Below are positions 6,494-15,792 of a stretch of DNA of 64,000 bases, in pieces. This DNA comes from Candidatus Roizmanbacteria bacterium UBA1450. Lineage in GTDB: Bacteria; Patescibacteriota; Microgenomatia; UBA1406; GWC2-37-13. A program made the translations under genes and the position numbers. Under the pieces are notes generated by a model. The model was not told where the DNA came from. It ran no database searches and worked only from the letters and a program-made list of their open reading frames with translations. The stretch is taken from positions 86,042 through 150,041 of the forward strand of contig DCTC01000001.1 in assembly GCA_002329205.1 (NCBI GenBank), read 5' to 3'. Numbering within the stretch: position 1 is the stretch's first letter; each line of letters starts with the position of its first letter.

Positions 6494-8859
6494 AAGGGAT
6501 CATGGTTTCGCCGGGCAATCCGCTCGGCGAAACCATATCTCAAACAACCATTTCTTCCCTCTGGAATTCTCCATCATATCTCTCTATAATGAATTTTATG
6601 ACCAAAGCTGAGGAACATGACAATATCAAAGCATACATCGACAACTATTTTGAGGCGATCATAAACCTCTTTATCTTTTTTCCGTACTTCTTTTCGATCG
6701 GACCGCTTTTTCGGACCCTTTTCTCACCTTGGAAAAAAATTGTGAGCTCCAAAAAAAAACATCAGTCACTCGGAGAATGGGGAAGCAACCTCATGTTTGA
6801 TCTGATTTCCCGCTGGATTGGTTTTGTGATGCGAATCTCAGTGATTTTGTTTTATATCATTGTTCAGGTTCTCTATATTATTCTTATACCATTTCTTCTT
6901 TTGTGGTTATTACTTTCCATCCCTATCGCATTTTTACTGTTTGTCGTTACGGAAAGCGAGCATGATCGAAAAGCACGCTTGAAGGAACAATTTCTTACGA
7001 CTCATATGCTTACCCCTTCCAGTAAGCAAATGGTAGAGAAATGGTTTGAGTATATGTATGATATGATGCTTCGTCCCCGTCACTGGTGGAAACTCAAACA
7101 ATTGATGACTGTACCGCCTTTGGCACGTGACTGGGCAGTCGGTTTTACTCCCACTCTTGACAATTATGCCGAGAACCTCACTGACCCTTCCTACCAGTTG
7201 AGTATCCGCAACCACTTTATCGGGCGGGAAACGGAAACTGCTATGATCGAACGGGTACTGTCAAAATCAGATGAAGCCAATGCAATAGTCGTCGGTGAAG
7301 AAGGAGTCGGGAAGCATACCATTATAGATTCCTTCGCAAAAAAGATTTATGAGGGAAAAACAACCACGCTTCTTGCATATAAACGACTCCTCAAATTGAA
7401 TATGGAGAAAATTCTAAGTGAGCATGAAGACTCGCAGGAACGGGAAAAATTTATGGATGATCTTCTGATTGAAGCGTCTCAATCAGGTAGCGTTATTCTG
7501 CTTATTGATAATTTTGAAAGATATGTATCTCAAGGTGAAAATCATTTTGATTTGACTGCAATAATAGAAAAGTACGCGCAGACAGACAAACTACAGATTA
7601 TTGGTATCACTACACCGTTTGCCTACCAGCAATTTATTTATAACAACAGCAAAATCAGTACAATTTTTACCAGGGTAGACGTTGACGAAATTTCCAAAGA
7701 CAAAGCACTCTATATTTTATTGGAAAAAGCACTTATTTTTGAACACCGGTACAAAATAATTATTCCCTTTGAAACAATTCTGGCCGTCATTGATAAAAGC
7801 AATTTTTTCATTACCAATATTCCTTTCCCAGAAAAAGCCCTTCAGCTTCTGGACAGTGTCTGTGTTTACACGACACAAACACTCAAAAAAAATGTAGCAG
7901 TACCTCAGACTGTTGATATTGTGCTTACTAATCGGACACATGTTCCCACTACTCTTACCGACAAGGTCAAAGAAAAACTACTACATCTGGAAGATCTTCT
8001 TCAAACACAGATTCTCGGACAGCAGGAAGCACTTGCTGAAATTTCCTCCACCATGAGACGCTCATTTCTTATGCTCGGCAAACGGAAAAAGCCGCTTGCA
8101 TCATTCCTTTTTTTGGGACCGACCGGTGTCGGTAAAACGGAGACAGCAAAAGTAATCTCAGAAGTATTTTTCGGGTCAGCAGACTCGCTGGTACGATTCG
8201 ATATGTCTCTTTATCAGTCAAAAAAAGATATTGAGAAATTGATTGGTTCTATAGAAACACTCAATCCAGGTCTTCTCACCAACGCAATTCGGGAAAATCC
8301 ATACGGCGTACTCCTGCTTGATGAAATTGAAAAAGCTCATCCTGACCTGTTGAATATTTTCCTTACTATCGTCGATGAAGGATATTTTACCGATGGCTAC
8401 GGCCAACGGGTAGACTGCAAAAACCTGGTTATCATCGCAACATCCAATGCCGGAGCTGATCATATCCATCAAATGCTCATCAAACAATCAGTCGGGAAAC
8501 TCAAAGAAGATGATTTATCTTCCAGTAAGCTAATCGACTATCTGGTTGAACAGAGACTCTTTTCACCCGAGTTCCTGAACCGATTTGACGGAGTGATAGC
8601 TTACAAACCAATTGAGGAAGATACTGCTCAGACGCTCGCCAAAAACATGGTTGCTCAGACCGTTCAGACCATTTATGACATGTACAAGATACATGTTGAG
8701 ATCTCAGATGAAACCATAAAAAAACTTACATCTCAAGGATATGATATCCAATACGGTGCACGCAACCTCGAACGCATCATGCGCCAGAATCTCGAAGATA
8801 AAATCGCCAAAATCATCCTGGAAGGAAAAGCTCACGAAGGCGATACAATACGGCTTTAA
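6487..8859 (+). CDS. membrane-anchored Clp/Hsp100-like double AAA+ ATPase
   Basis: The 790-aa protein has a hydrophobic N-terminal part (about 57-75 and 110-160) instead of a soluble ClpN domain, then two AAA+ modules. The first has a Walker A GEEGVGKHT near residue 271 but a weak Walker B (VILLIDNFE, with no second acidic residue). The second is canonical: GPTGVGKT near 544, LLLDEIEKAH near 609, sensor ATSNAG and arginine finger FLNRFD near 696, followed by the ClpB-type small domain. This suggests an ATP-driven unfoldase tethered to the membrane, with power mainly from D2. No ClpP or its loop could be assigned. The start has AAGGAG 6 nt upstream and overlaps the preceding gene. Downstream, transcription is convergent. 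Confidence 0.85.
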   Translation: MVEGIMVSPGNPLGETISQTTISSLWNSPSYLSIMNFMTKAEEHDNIKAYIDNYFEAIINLFIFFPYFFSIGPLFRTLFSPWKKIVSSKKKHQSLGEWGSNLMFDLISRWIGFVMRISVILFYIIVQVLYIILIPFLLLWLLLSIPIAFLLFVVTESEHDRKARLKEQFLTTHMLTPSSKQMVEKWFEYMYDMMLRPRHWWKLKQLMTVPPLARDWAVGFTPTLDNYAENLTDPSYQLSIRNHFIGRETETAMIERVLSKSDEANAIVVGEEGVGKHTIIDSFAKKIYEGKTTTLLAYKRLLKLNMEKILSEHEDSQEREKFMDDLLIEASQSGSVILLIDNFERYVSQGENHFDLTAIIEKYAQTDKLQIIGITTPFAYQQFIYNNSKISTIFTRVDVDEISKDKALYILLEKALIFEHRYKIIIPFETILAVIDKSNFFITNIPFPEKALQLLDSVCVYTTQTLKKNVAVPQTVDIVLTNRTHVPTTLTDKVKEKLLHLEDLLQTQILGQQEALAEISSTMRRSFLMLGKRKKPLASFLFLGPTGVGKTETAKVISEVFFGSADSLVRFDMSLYQSKKDIEKLIGSIETLNPGLLTNAIRENPYGVLLLDEIEKAHPDLLNIFLTIVDEGYFTDGYGQRVDCKNLVIIATSNAGADHIHQMLIKQSVGKLKEDDLSSSKLIDYLVEQRLFSPEFLNRFDGVIAYKPIEEDTAQTLAKNMVAQTVQTIYDMYKIHVEISDETIKKLTSQGYDIQYGARNLERIMRQNLEDKIAKIILEGKAHEGDTIRL

Positions 8860-8948
8860 ATAGAAGTAAAAAGTATGAAGTAAAAGGTAAAATATTGTTT
8901 GTTAATTGCTGTTTCTCTTCTGGATAAAAACCTGTAATCTCTTACCTG
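8860..8948. repeat. purine-rich imperfect inverted repeat between convergent genes
   Basis: After the ATPase stop codon there is an AG-rich tract (AGTAAAAAGTATGAAGTAAAAGG), and before the convergent gene its approximate complement (TTACCTGTTACCTTTTTT). It could act as a bidirectional terminator. Similar imperfect copies follow galU and rseP. Confidence 0.4.
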
Positions 8949-9815
8949 TTACCTTTTTTCTAATTTAGATATGATAATCACCATCCACAGTAGAAATGAA
9001 GAAGTAAATACAAGCGGGATATATACGCCAAGCATAGTCATGAGAAAGGACAATGCCAGAGGAATCGTCAAACCGTGCATGCTCAACTGATACAATTTCC
9101 CGAAAGATATATTCAAGTGAAATACTTTGGAAATAAGAAATACGATACCGGTCAGAAAAAGGAGATACATCAGCTGCCACGCGGTACTAAGCAAAGTACC
9201 GAAAAAGGGGATTAAGATGACACCAGCTAACAGCAGAAATGGAGCGATTCTTGGAATCCATGCAAAAATTGGTTCCAGTTTGCTGATAAATGACTGATAC
9301 TGTCGTTCATCCAGAACAACATCTTCCGGAAACTCCCGTAGGCTCATAACTCGATAACTGGTAATCGTACTTCCATTTTGCTGGTCAGGATAGACTATCT
9401 CACGGTCTGTAACAAGGACGATGCTGCGAGATTCTTCAAAGTCGCTGACCTCTGCTTCGGGATCAATTGTTATCAAATGAGTATATCCGTCTACCTCGCT
9501 CATCTCAGGAATATCAATATAATAAGGAGTCGGCTGATTGATAGTAAGCGCGCCGTTTTTAACCATTATGACTAAGTCGTCAGGATAAGCTGCCTCAAGT
9601 CGATTTTGAATTTGATCAAGCAAACCGGGAAGCTTCGGAAGATACAGAGCTGCCTGTACCGTAAAAAAAACAGTTTGGATAAAAATAAAAGTAAAAATTA
9701 GGAGAACAAGATACTTCAGCGAGAACCAGAATGGGGTTTTCAATACTTCAAGATAATAAGAAAAATCCGTGAGGCTTCTTTTAAATGCATATTTAAATGT
9801 ATTGAATTTCTGCAT
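8949..9815 (-). CDS. DUF1189 family membrane protein
   Basis: The 288-aa protein has an N-terminal cytoplasmic stretch with FKYAFKRSLTDFSYYLEVLKTPFWFSLKYL, the hallmark start of DUF1189 proteins. A transmembrane helix (about 33-55), an extracytoplasmic domain of about 120 aa and three or four C-terminal helices (about 190-285) follow. The function of this family is not known. It may be co-transcribed with the upstream HAD phosphatase gene (16 bp apart, same strand). Confidence 0.75.
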   Translation of the reverse strand: MQKFNTFKYAFKRSLTDFSYYLEVLKTPFWFSLKYLVLLIFTFIFIQTVFFTVQAALYLPKLPGLLDQIQNRLEAAYPDDLVIMVKNGALTINQPTPYYIDIPEMSEVDGYTHLITIDPEAEVSDFEESRSIVLVTDREIVYPDQQNGSTITSYRVMSLREFPEDVVLDERQYQSFISKLEPIFAWIPRIAPFLLLAGVILIPFFGTLLSTAWQLMYLLFLTGIVFLISKVFHLNISFGKLYQLSMHGLTIPLALSFLMTMLGVYIPLVFTSSFLLWMVIIISKLEKR

Positions 9816-9830
9816 AGTACTGGCAGTATA

Positions 9831-10454
9831 TCATAATATCGCGAGGAGATCATCCGGCTTTGTAATCAAATAGGTAGGCCCAGCTTTTTCAAGTATCTGT
9901 TTGCTATTCAGTCCCCATGCCACTGATACAATATCGATACCGGCATTTTGACAACTATGAATATCCCTGACTTCATCTCCAATATACAAAATTTCTTCCT
10001 TTTTCAATTCCAGCTGCTTTATCATTTTATTCAGAGAGTGTTCTTTCCCAAATATATTTTTCTCGCTCATAACTGTATCAAAACAGCTGAGTCCATGATT
10101 CTGCAGGAAAGCCATTACAATATCAGGAGTATTGGAGGTAAGGATATGCATATGATATTTTTTTTGTAACTGAATGAGCACGTAGGGTATTCCGGCAAAT
10201 GGCTCAACATCTTCCAGAAAATCTTTGTATTTCGAACGCCCTTTGAAAAGCAGGAATGGAAGACGAAACAACGGGATATTAAGAAATTTTAGTATTTCTT
10301 GAGGAGCCATATTGCGTAATCTCTCGATGTCTGTGGGTGAAAGCTCTTTCAAACTGAATTCCTCAGAAAGGCTGGAATACACCCGGATCAAAACACCGAG
10401 ACTATCCGCGATCGTACCGTCAAAATCGAAAATTAGTGTTTTATATTTCTTCAT
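9831..10454 (-). CDS. HAD-superfamily hydrolase, phosphoglycolate-phosphatase-like
   Basis: The 207-aa protein has HAD motif I DFDGT (nucleophile D10, acid/base D12), motif II in ILTSNTP, a lysine in the following helix and motif IV IGDEVRD. The cap region between motifs I and II is helical (C1 type), as in Gph, PpaX and beta-phosphoglucomutase-like enzymes. It would dephosphorylate a small metabolite in the cytoplasm; substrate is unknown. A TATCAT at 10461-10466, 6 nt before the ATG on this strand, suggests a leaderless mRNA. It is divergent from tmk. Confidence 0.85.
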   Translation of the reverse strand: MKKYKTLIFDFDGTIADSLGVLIRVYSSLSEEFSLKELSPTDIERLRNMAPQEILKFLNIPLFRLPFLLFKGRSKYKDFLEDVEPFAGIPYVLIQLQKKYHMHILTSNTPDIVMAFLQNHGLSCFDTVMSEKNIFGKEHSLNKMIKQLELKKEEILYIGDEVRDIHSCQNAGIDIVSVAWGLNSKQILEKAGPTYLITKPDDLLAIL

Positions 10455-10488
10455 AATGGTATGATATTACAAAATAATAGTTTTATTG

Positions 10489-10494
10489 TATCAT
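10489..10494 (+). promoter_or_regulatory. -10 box (TATCAT) for leaderless tmk
   Basis: TATCAT ends 6 nt before the tmk ATG at 10501. There is no Shine-Dalgarno sequence. Confidence 0.5.
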
Positions 10495-10500
10495 TGAACT

Positions 10501-11190
10501 ATGAATGATAAATTGCCAGGAAAACTGGTCGTTTTTGAAGGAGGAGATGGTTCCGGGAAAGGCACTCAGTCACAACTTCTCATTCGATATCTCCAATCAA
10601 ACAATATACCCCATTCCTTTTTGGATTTTCCACAATATGATACTTTTTATGGGAAAATTGTAGCTCAATTTTTACGCGGTGAATTTGGAAATTTGGATGA
10701 AGTATCACCGTATCTTGCTGCACTGACATTTGCGCTTGATAGATACGCAGTCAAAGATTCCATCATACAAGAACTTCAAGAAGGGAAAATAGTCGTCGCG
10801 AACCGCTATGTCACCTCCAATATTGCGCACCAGGGAAGTAAATTTGATCAGATAGAAGAACAAAAGAAATTTATTGATTGGGTAGAGCAGCTTGAATATG
10901 ATTATCACGGTCTGCCCCGTGAAGATATTGTTGTTTATTTGCGTGTTCCTGCAGAAATTACGGCTGAACTTACTAAAAAAAAGGGTGAAAGGAGCTATCT
11001 GGGCGACAACAAAGATATTCAGGAAGAGAATCATGAGTATCGAACAGTTACCCAGGATATGTATACTACGCTTGCTGAACGATCACACCATTGGATTATC
11101 ATTGACTGTATGGAACATGGTACAATACGTAATAAAGAGGATATTCACAAACAGATAGTCGCCGTATTAAAGGAGCGGAATATTTTCTAA
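10501..11190 (+). CDS. tmk: thymidylate kinase
   Basis: The enzyme phosphorylates dTMP to dTDP. The P-loop is FEGGDGSGKGTQ (residues about 13-24), the DR[YF]-type motif appears as NRYVTSNIAHQGSKF, and the LID region follows near 155-175 (KKKGERSYLGDNKD). At 229 aa it is slightly longer than the usual 205-215 aa. The start is supported by a -10 box 6 nt upstream. It is the first gene of a run going to a small Ig-like secreted protein and galU. Confidence 0.93.
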   Translation: MNDKLPGKLVVFEGGDGSGKGTQSQLLIRYLQSNNIPHSFLDFPQYDTFYGKIVAQFLRGEFGNLDEVSPYLAALTFALDRYAVKDSIIQELQEGKIVVANRYVTSNIAHQGSKFDQIEEQKKFIDWVEQLEYDYHGLPREDIVVYLRVPAEITAELTKKKGERSYLGDNKDIQEENHEYRTVTQDMYTTLAERSHHWIIIDCMEHGTIRNKEDIHKQIVAVLKERNIF

Positions 11191-11223
11191 GGGTTTGATC
11201 ATCTAACAGTTGGCCAACCAATT

Positions 11224-11637
11224 ATGGATAAAAAACTTATCGGCCTTGCGTTACTTTTTGTAACTGCTTTTCTTCTGTTTACAGGATATGTCTTTTTCAG
11301 CGGCTCATTCAATGTCCTTACGAGGGCATCAGTAGCGGACAACACTCCATCAAATCAATCTTCACTTATTTTTGCTTGGCCTCTGAGTGTACCTGCCGAT
11401 GGGGAAACAATCAGTGAAGTAACAGTATTTGTCAGAAATTCTGAAGGGAAAGGACTGGAAGGACAAAGCGTAACCCTAACTTCATCATTAGGTACCATAC
11501 AGAGTCCTACTCTCATGACAGATACAGATGGAAAAGCCATCTTCAATCTAACTTCTACATCACCTGGAGTTGCAGAAATCAACGCTATGGTTGATAATAA
11601 GAAACTTTTACGCAAAATAACAGTTGAGTTTAAATAA
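11224..11637 (+). CDS. membrane-anchored single Ig-like (Big-1/invasin type) domain protein
   Basis: The 137-aa protein has one N-terminal transmembrane or signal segment (residues 5-27) and one beta-sandwich domain of about 95 aa. The domain features PADGETISEVTVFVRN, GKGLEGQSVTLTSSLGTI and DTDGKAIFNLTSTSPGVAEINA, which are the conserved strands of bacterial Ig-like group 1 (invasin/intimin) domains. It is likely exposed on the cell surface. The stop codon is directly followed by galU (1 nt), so the two are co-transcribed. Confidence 0.8.
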   Translation: MDKKLIGLALLFVTAFLLFTGYVFFSGSFNVLTRASVADNTPSNQSSLIFAWPLSVPADGETISEVTVFVRNSEGKGLEGQSVTLTSSLGTIQSPTLMTDTDGKAIFNLTSTSPGVAEINAMVDNKKLLRKITVEFK

Positions 11638-11638
11638 T

Positions 11639-12526
11639 ATGAAAATCACAAAAGCAGTCATACCAGCAGCCGGTTTTGGTACCCGATTTTTACCGCAGAC
11701 CAAAGCAATGCCCAAAGAGATGTTGCCGATTGTTGATAAACCTGTCATCCAATATGTCGTCGAAGAGCTTGTTGATGCCGGTATTACCGATATTATTCTT
11801 GTTACCGGATATCATAAACGAACAATTGAAGACCATTTTGATAATCCAAGTAAAGAACTCATCGAAAACCTCAAACTCGGCGGAGAAAAGAAAAAACACT
11901 ACCTTGAACAAGTACAAAAAATCGCTGATATGGCTAACTTTATTTATGTTCGACAGAAAGGCCCTTACGGGAACGGAACCCCTTTGCTGAACGTCCGTCA
12001 TATCGTCGGCAATGAACCGTTTATTTATACATGGAGTGATGACTTTATTGCTGCCTCTCCATCACGGTTCAAACAGCTTATTGAAGCATTTAACAAATAC
12101 CAGTCTACCTGTCTTGCCAGTGTTCGGGTAACGGAAGATGAAGACTATGACCGTTATGGATTTACCGGAGGTACTGAGGTAGAAGAAGGAGTGATGGACG
12201 TTACGGAAATCATTGAGAAGCCGGGGAAAGAAAAAGCTCCCTCGAATTTGGCCAATGTATCAGGATTTATTTTTACTCCTGATATCTTTAACTACCTTGA
12301 AAAAGCAATGTCTTCGTTGAAAGAAGGTGAAGAATTGTATTACAATGACGCTTTGCGGCAAATGCTTTCCGATAGTAAAAAAATGTATGCTATTGAGATC
12401 AAAAACGGAAAATATTATGATACGGGCAATAAAATGCAATACCTCAAGACCGTGGTAGAGTTTGCTCTGCGTCATCCAGAACTCAATGGAGATTTTCGTG
12501 AGTACTTGAAGTCATTGGAAGTCTAA
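11639..12526 (+). CDS. galU: UTP-glucose-1-phosphate uridylyltransferase
   Basis: The enzyme makes UDP-glucose from UTP and glucose-1-phosphate, feeding cell-surface sugar synthesis. The nucleotide-binding signature AAGFGTRFLPQTKAMPKEMLPI lies at residues 10-31. It is followed by KPVIQYVVEELVDAGI, the sugar-binding region with GNGTPLL, and EKPGKEKAPSN. The length of 295 aa is typical. The ATG at 11639 fits the family start (MKITKAVIPAAG); the frame is open five codons further upstream, into the preceding gene. Confidence 0.95.
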   Translation: MKITKAVIPAAGFGTRFLPQTKAMPKEMLPIVDKPVIQYVVEELVDAGITDIILVTGYHKRTIEDHFDNPSKELIENLKLGGEKKKHYLEQVQKIADMANFIYVRQKGPYGNGTPLLNVRHIVGNEPFIYTWSDDFIAASPSRFKQLIEAFNKYQSTCLASVRVTEDEDYDRYGFTGGTEVEEGVMDVTEIIEKPGKEKAPSNLANVSGFIFTPDIFNYLEKAMSSLKEGEELYYNDALRQMLSDSKKMYAIEIKNGKYYDTGNKMQYLKTVVEFALRHPELNGDFREYLKSLEV

Positions 12527-12614
12527 AGTAGGTAGTAGGCTATAGGGAGTAAGCAAAATAATTATCGTTTTAGTATAGTACTGTGACCTGCTCTTATTAC
12601 CTGCCATATTTCAA

Positions 12615-12642
12615 TTGCATTTCTAAAGATTTTTGTTACAAT
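12615..12642 (+). promoter_or_regulatory. promoter of rpsB
   Basis: TTGCAT (12615-12620), 16-nt spacer, TACAAT (12637-12642). The ATG at 12651 lies only 8 nt beyond the -10 box, so the message is nearly or fully leaderless. Confidence 0.65.
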
Positions 12643-12650
12643 AAAGGCTT

Positions 12651-13364
12651 ATGATGAACCAAACACAACTCAAAGAAGTCGAAAAATTATTTGAACTTGG
12701 GGCACACCTTGGTCACAAAAAAAGCAGACTTCATCCAAAAGCGAGAAAAAACGTCTACCAAATCATTAACGGAACATCCGTAATTGACTTAACAAACACC
12801 GTAACACAGCTCGAAAAAGCAAAAAAATATCTTGAGAACGCAGCAAAAGAGCAAAAAACAATTCTTGTTGTCGGTACAAAAAAAACAGCAGCTCCATTTA
12901 TAAAAGAATATGCCAGTGCTCATAATATACCGTTTGTCGCAACCAAATGGCTGCCCGGTCTTCTGACAAACTTCAAAACGATTATGAAGAATGTGAAGAA
13001 GCTCAATGATTTTAAAGACCAACTGGCCGGTGAAGAAGCTTCCAAACTGGTTAAGCATGAAAGAACTCAGATGCAAAAACAGATCTCTAAGCTTGAAAAA
13101 CTCTATGGGGGTTTTGCAACGCTGAGTGGCCGACCGGACGTACTCGTGATCGTAGATACAAAAAAGGAAAAGAATGCAGTCAAAGAAGCACAAATGTACA
13201 ATATTCCTATTGTTGCTATCGTTGACACAAATTCCAACCCTGAACATATCAACTATCCGGTTCTTGCCAATGATGATGCAGCCGAAGTAGTCGAATACCT
13301 GCTCCGAAATCTTCTTGAGACGTATGCAGGTGCCGCCGAAAAAGCACCAGCCAAAGAGAGTTGA
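12651..13364 (+). CDS. rpsB: 30S ribosomal protein uS2
   Basis: The 237-aa protein matches S2: EKLFELGAHLGHKKSRLHPKARKNVYQIINGTSVIDL at the start, the coiled-coil hairpin near 100-155, and GRPDVLVIVDTKKEKNAVKEAQMYNIPIVAIVDTNSNP. It binds the 30S body near S1/S21. Translation could start at ATG 12651 or at the adjacent ATG 12654. It heads the rpsB-tsf-frr order, in which pyrH, commonly between tsf and frr, is missing. Confidence 0.97.
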   Translation: MMNQTQLKEVEKLFELGAHLGHKKSRLHPKARKNVYQIINGTSVIDLTNTVTQLEKAKKYLENAAKEQKTILVVGTKKTAAPFIKEYASAHNIPFVATKWLPGLLTNFKTIMKNVKKLNDFKDQLAGEEASKLVKHERTQMQKQISKLEKLYGGFATLSGRPDVLVIVDTKKEKNAVKEAQMYNIPIVAIVDTNSNPEHINYPVLANDDAAEVVEYLLRNLLETYAGAAEKAPAKES

Positions 13365-13414
13365 AAGTATTGTATTCTGATATTGTGCCCAATTAATAAG
13401 TTTTTCATGATTCC

Positions 13415-13870
13415 ATGATTGATTATCAAAAACTAAAACAGCTTCGAAATGAAACAAAAGTTTCTTTTTCACTTTGTAAAAAAGCTCTTGAAGAGTCAGA
13501 TAACGATATGGAAAAAGCAAAAGAAAAACTCCGTGAATGGGGAATAAAAAAAGCTGAAGGAAAATCAGAACGTGAAATTAAGGCAGGTGGTATTTACACA
13601 TATGTCCATCACAATCACATGATAGCAGCGATGCTCGAACTGGGCTGCGAGACCGATTTTGTATCAGGCAATCAGGATTTCAAGACGCTCGGACAAGAAC
13701 TCGCTATGCAGGTCGCATCAATTCCCGCAAAAGATGTCACAGAATTTCTGAAACAAAACTACATTCGTGATCCGGGTAAAACCATAGATGATATGCTGAA
13801 AGAAGCAATCCTCAAATTCGGTGAGAATATCAAAATCACTCGCTTCGAACGCTGGGAACTGGGTCAATAA
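13415..13870 (+). CDS. tsf: elongation factor Ts, short form
   Basis: EF-Ts exchanges GDP for GTP on EF-Tu. The 151-aa protein has the N-terminal UBA-like helix bundle (LKQLRNETKVSFSLCKKALEES, then DMEKAKEKLREWGIKKAE). A single core subdomain follows, with YVHHNHMIAAMLELGCETDFVSGN, the core motif around the TDFV that contacts EF-Tu. E. coli EF-Ts is about 283 aa and Thermus about 196 aa, so this one lacks the second core half and the coiled coil. Confidence 0.93.
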   Translation: MIDYQKLKQLRNETKVSFSLCKKALEESDNDMEKAKEKLREWGIKKAEGKSEREIKAGGIYTYVHHNHMIAAMLELGCETDFVSGNQDFKTLGQELAMQVASIPAKDVTEFLKQNYIRDPGKTIDDMLKEAILKFGENIKITRFERWELGQ

Positions 13871-13960
13871 CCACCAATTCCCGTTTTCTACGCCTCTCAA
13901 TACTGCGTTAGTGGCCATATATTTGTATATGTTTCCTGCTCTAAGTTTCGCGTAATTGTG

Positions 13961-13966
13961 TATAAT
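13961..13966 (+). promoter_or_regulatory. -10 box (TATAAT) for leaderless frr
   Basis: A perfect TATAAT is followed by 7 nt and then the frr ATG at 13974. Confidence 0.65.
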
Positions 13967-13973
13967 AAAACTC

Positions 13974-14534
13974 ATGAACGACTTTGTACTGGAATTCAGA
14001 ACTAACATAAACAAACACATACACCAGTTGCGAGAAGATCTCAAAGGAATCAGAACAGGACGTGCGCATACAGGCATGATTGAAGGTCTTCCTGTCGAAG
14101 CATATGGCGGATCAATGAAAATGAAATTGTTGGAACTGGCATCTATTACGACAGAAGGAAACGATGCTTTGGTCATTATGCCGTTTGATCCTTCTACCGT
14201 ACAGGATATTGAAAAAGCAATTCTTGCTTCACCTCTTGGAATCACGCCAAAGACCGAAGGTCATCGCATCACCGTGCGGATACCGCCTCTTTCCGAAGAA
14301 CAACGTATCAAATACACGAAACTGATATCACAGATGGTGGAGGAAACAAAAAACTCCATAAGACGTGACCGCGAATCCATACGTAAAGATATAAAAAATA
14401 TGTTTGATGCAAAACAACTTACTGAGGATGACAAATTCAGATTTGAAAAAGATATTGATTCTGAGACATCAAAATCAAACGAAGAGCTTCAGAACATAAA
14501 AGAAAAGAAAGAGCAGGAAATTATGGCGGTCTAA
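13974..14534 (+). CDS. frr: ribosome recycling factor
   Basis: RRF splits post-termination ribosomes together with EF-G. The 186-aa length is the family norm. Conserved parts: LREDLKGIRTGRAHTGMIEGLPVEAYG near the N-terminus, IMPFDPSTVQDIEKAI, the hinge with PPLSEEQRIKYTKLISQMVEE, and the long C-terminal helix with DDKFRFEKDI. ATG 13974 gives the standard start and lies 7 nt after a TATAAT; the upstream extension of six codons overlaps that -10 box and is unlikely to be translated. Confidence 0.96.
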   Translation: MNDFVLEFRTNINKHIHQLREDLKGIRTGRAHTGMIEGLPVEAYGGSMKMKLLELASITTEGNDALVIMPFDPSTVQDIEKAILASPLGITPKTEGHRITVRIPPLSEEQRIKYTKLISQMVEETKNSIRRDRESIRKDIKNMFDAKQLTEDDKFRFEKDIDSETSKSNEELQNIKEKKEQEIMAV

Positions 14535-14635
14535 TAAGTTCTCCAATTGATCAAATCATCTGTTTTGTAGCAGATTCCCGTACATCGATCTGGTAAACTG
14601 ATGAATTATTATACAAATCACATACCACACGTATT

Positions 14636-15715
14636 ATGATAACAGTTATTACTTTTATTCTCATTTTAGTTGTCCTTGTTCTTATCCATGAATTCGGACA
14701 TTATTATGCAGCAAAAAAGAATGATGTGTATGTGGAAGAATTTGGTTTTGGTTTTCCACCGCGGGCGATAGGCAAAAAAATCGGAGAAACGATTTACAGT
14801 ATCAACACAATTCCTCTCGGAGGATTTGTCAAATTGTACGGAGAAGAATATCATGAAAATGATAAAACGGAAATTAATAAAAAAATACCGAAATCACGGG
14901 CATTTGTAAATAAAAAACCATGGCAGAAAACGATTATTATCATTGCTGGAGTTGTCATGAATTTCTTCCTGGGATGGCTCCTCATCTCCTATCTTCTTGT
15001 AATCGGAATACCATCTGCAACGGGTGTTGCGATTGAAAAAGTCCAGCCCAACACTCCTGCAGCCCAGGCAGGAATCAGAGATGGGGACAAGCTCATAAGC
15101 GTGACTCATGAGAAAACAACAAAAAAAATTACCCTTTCAACTGACCTTATCTCGTCTGCAAATAAATATGCGGGTGAAGAAATTCAAATCACATTAGAAC
15201 GAAATGGTGAGCAAAAAACGATCAATATTATCCCTCGTGAAAACCCACCCAAAGGTGAAGGCTCCCTCGGGATTGTAATTGAACAACTGGTAGAAACGAA
15301 AAAATATCCCTGGTATACGGCACCGTATTATGGACTGGTTGAGGCTGCTAATATGACACGTATGATTGCCGTCGAGCTTCTCAAAATTCCTGCTCAATTT
15401 ATCTCAGACCGGGCACCGCAGGTCGAATTTTCAGGCCCGATTGGTATTGCCAAAGTAGTCGGAGAAGCACGGCAATACGGTATAAATGCCCTTCTTCAGC
15501 TGACAGCACTGTTATCTTTGAATTTAGCTGTTATCAATATTTTACCTTTCCCGGCTCTTGATGGGGGAAGGCTAGTATTTATTCTATACGAGTGGATTAC
15601 CGGAAAAAAATCAAATCAAAACCTTGAAAAATACATGAATCTGATCGGAATTATCATTCTTCTCGGTCTGAGCGTGTTGATTACTATCTATGATATTCAG
15701 AGATTTTGGGGGTGA
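14636..15715 (+). CDS. rseP: site-2 intramembrane zinc metalloprotease (RseP/RasP type)
   Basis: The 359-aa protein has the HEFGH zinc motif (H18, E19, H22) in the first membrane helix. A PDZ domain with NTPAAQAGIRDGDKLISV follows (about residues 120-200), and the second conserved motif NILPFPALDGGRLVF near 301-315 supplies the third zinc ligand, Asp. Members cleave membrane-bound regulators such as anti-sigma factors and leftover signal peptides. The C-terminal helix (about 335-352) anchors the end. Its own upstream region of about 100 bp suggests separate transcription from frr. Confidence 0.95.
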   Translation: MITVITFILILVVLVLIHEFGHYYAAKKNDVYVEEFGFGFPPRAIGKKIGETIYSINTIPLGGFVKLYGEEYHENDKTEINKKIPKSRAFVNKKPWQKTIIIIAGVVMNFFLGWLLISYLLVIGIPSATGVAIEKVQPNTPAAQAGIRDGDKLISVTHEKTTKKITLSTDLISSANKYAGEEIQITLERNGEQKTINIIPRENPPKGEGSLGIVIEQLVETKKYPWYTAPYYGLVEAANMTRMIAVELLKIPAQFISDRAPQVEFSGPIGIAKVVGEARQYGINALLQLTALLSLNLAVINILPFPALDGGRLVFILYEWITGKKSNQNLEKYMNLIGIIILLGLSVLITIYDIQRFWG

Positions 15716-15792
15716 TTTGTTGAGTCAAGAGTAAAGAGATAAGAGATACGATGTTTCGTATCGTTTATTTTTTAGCTTTTATCCATTGATTT
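15716..15792. other. short intergenic imperfect palindrome
   Basis: An AG-rich tract (GTCAAGAGTAAAGAGATAAGAG) is followed by GATACGA-TGT-TTCGTATC, a short perfect hairpin, and a T-rich run. It may be a terminator after rseP. Confidence 0.45.
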
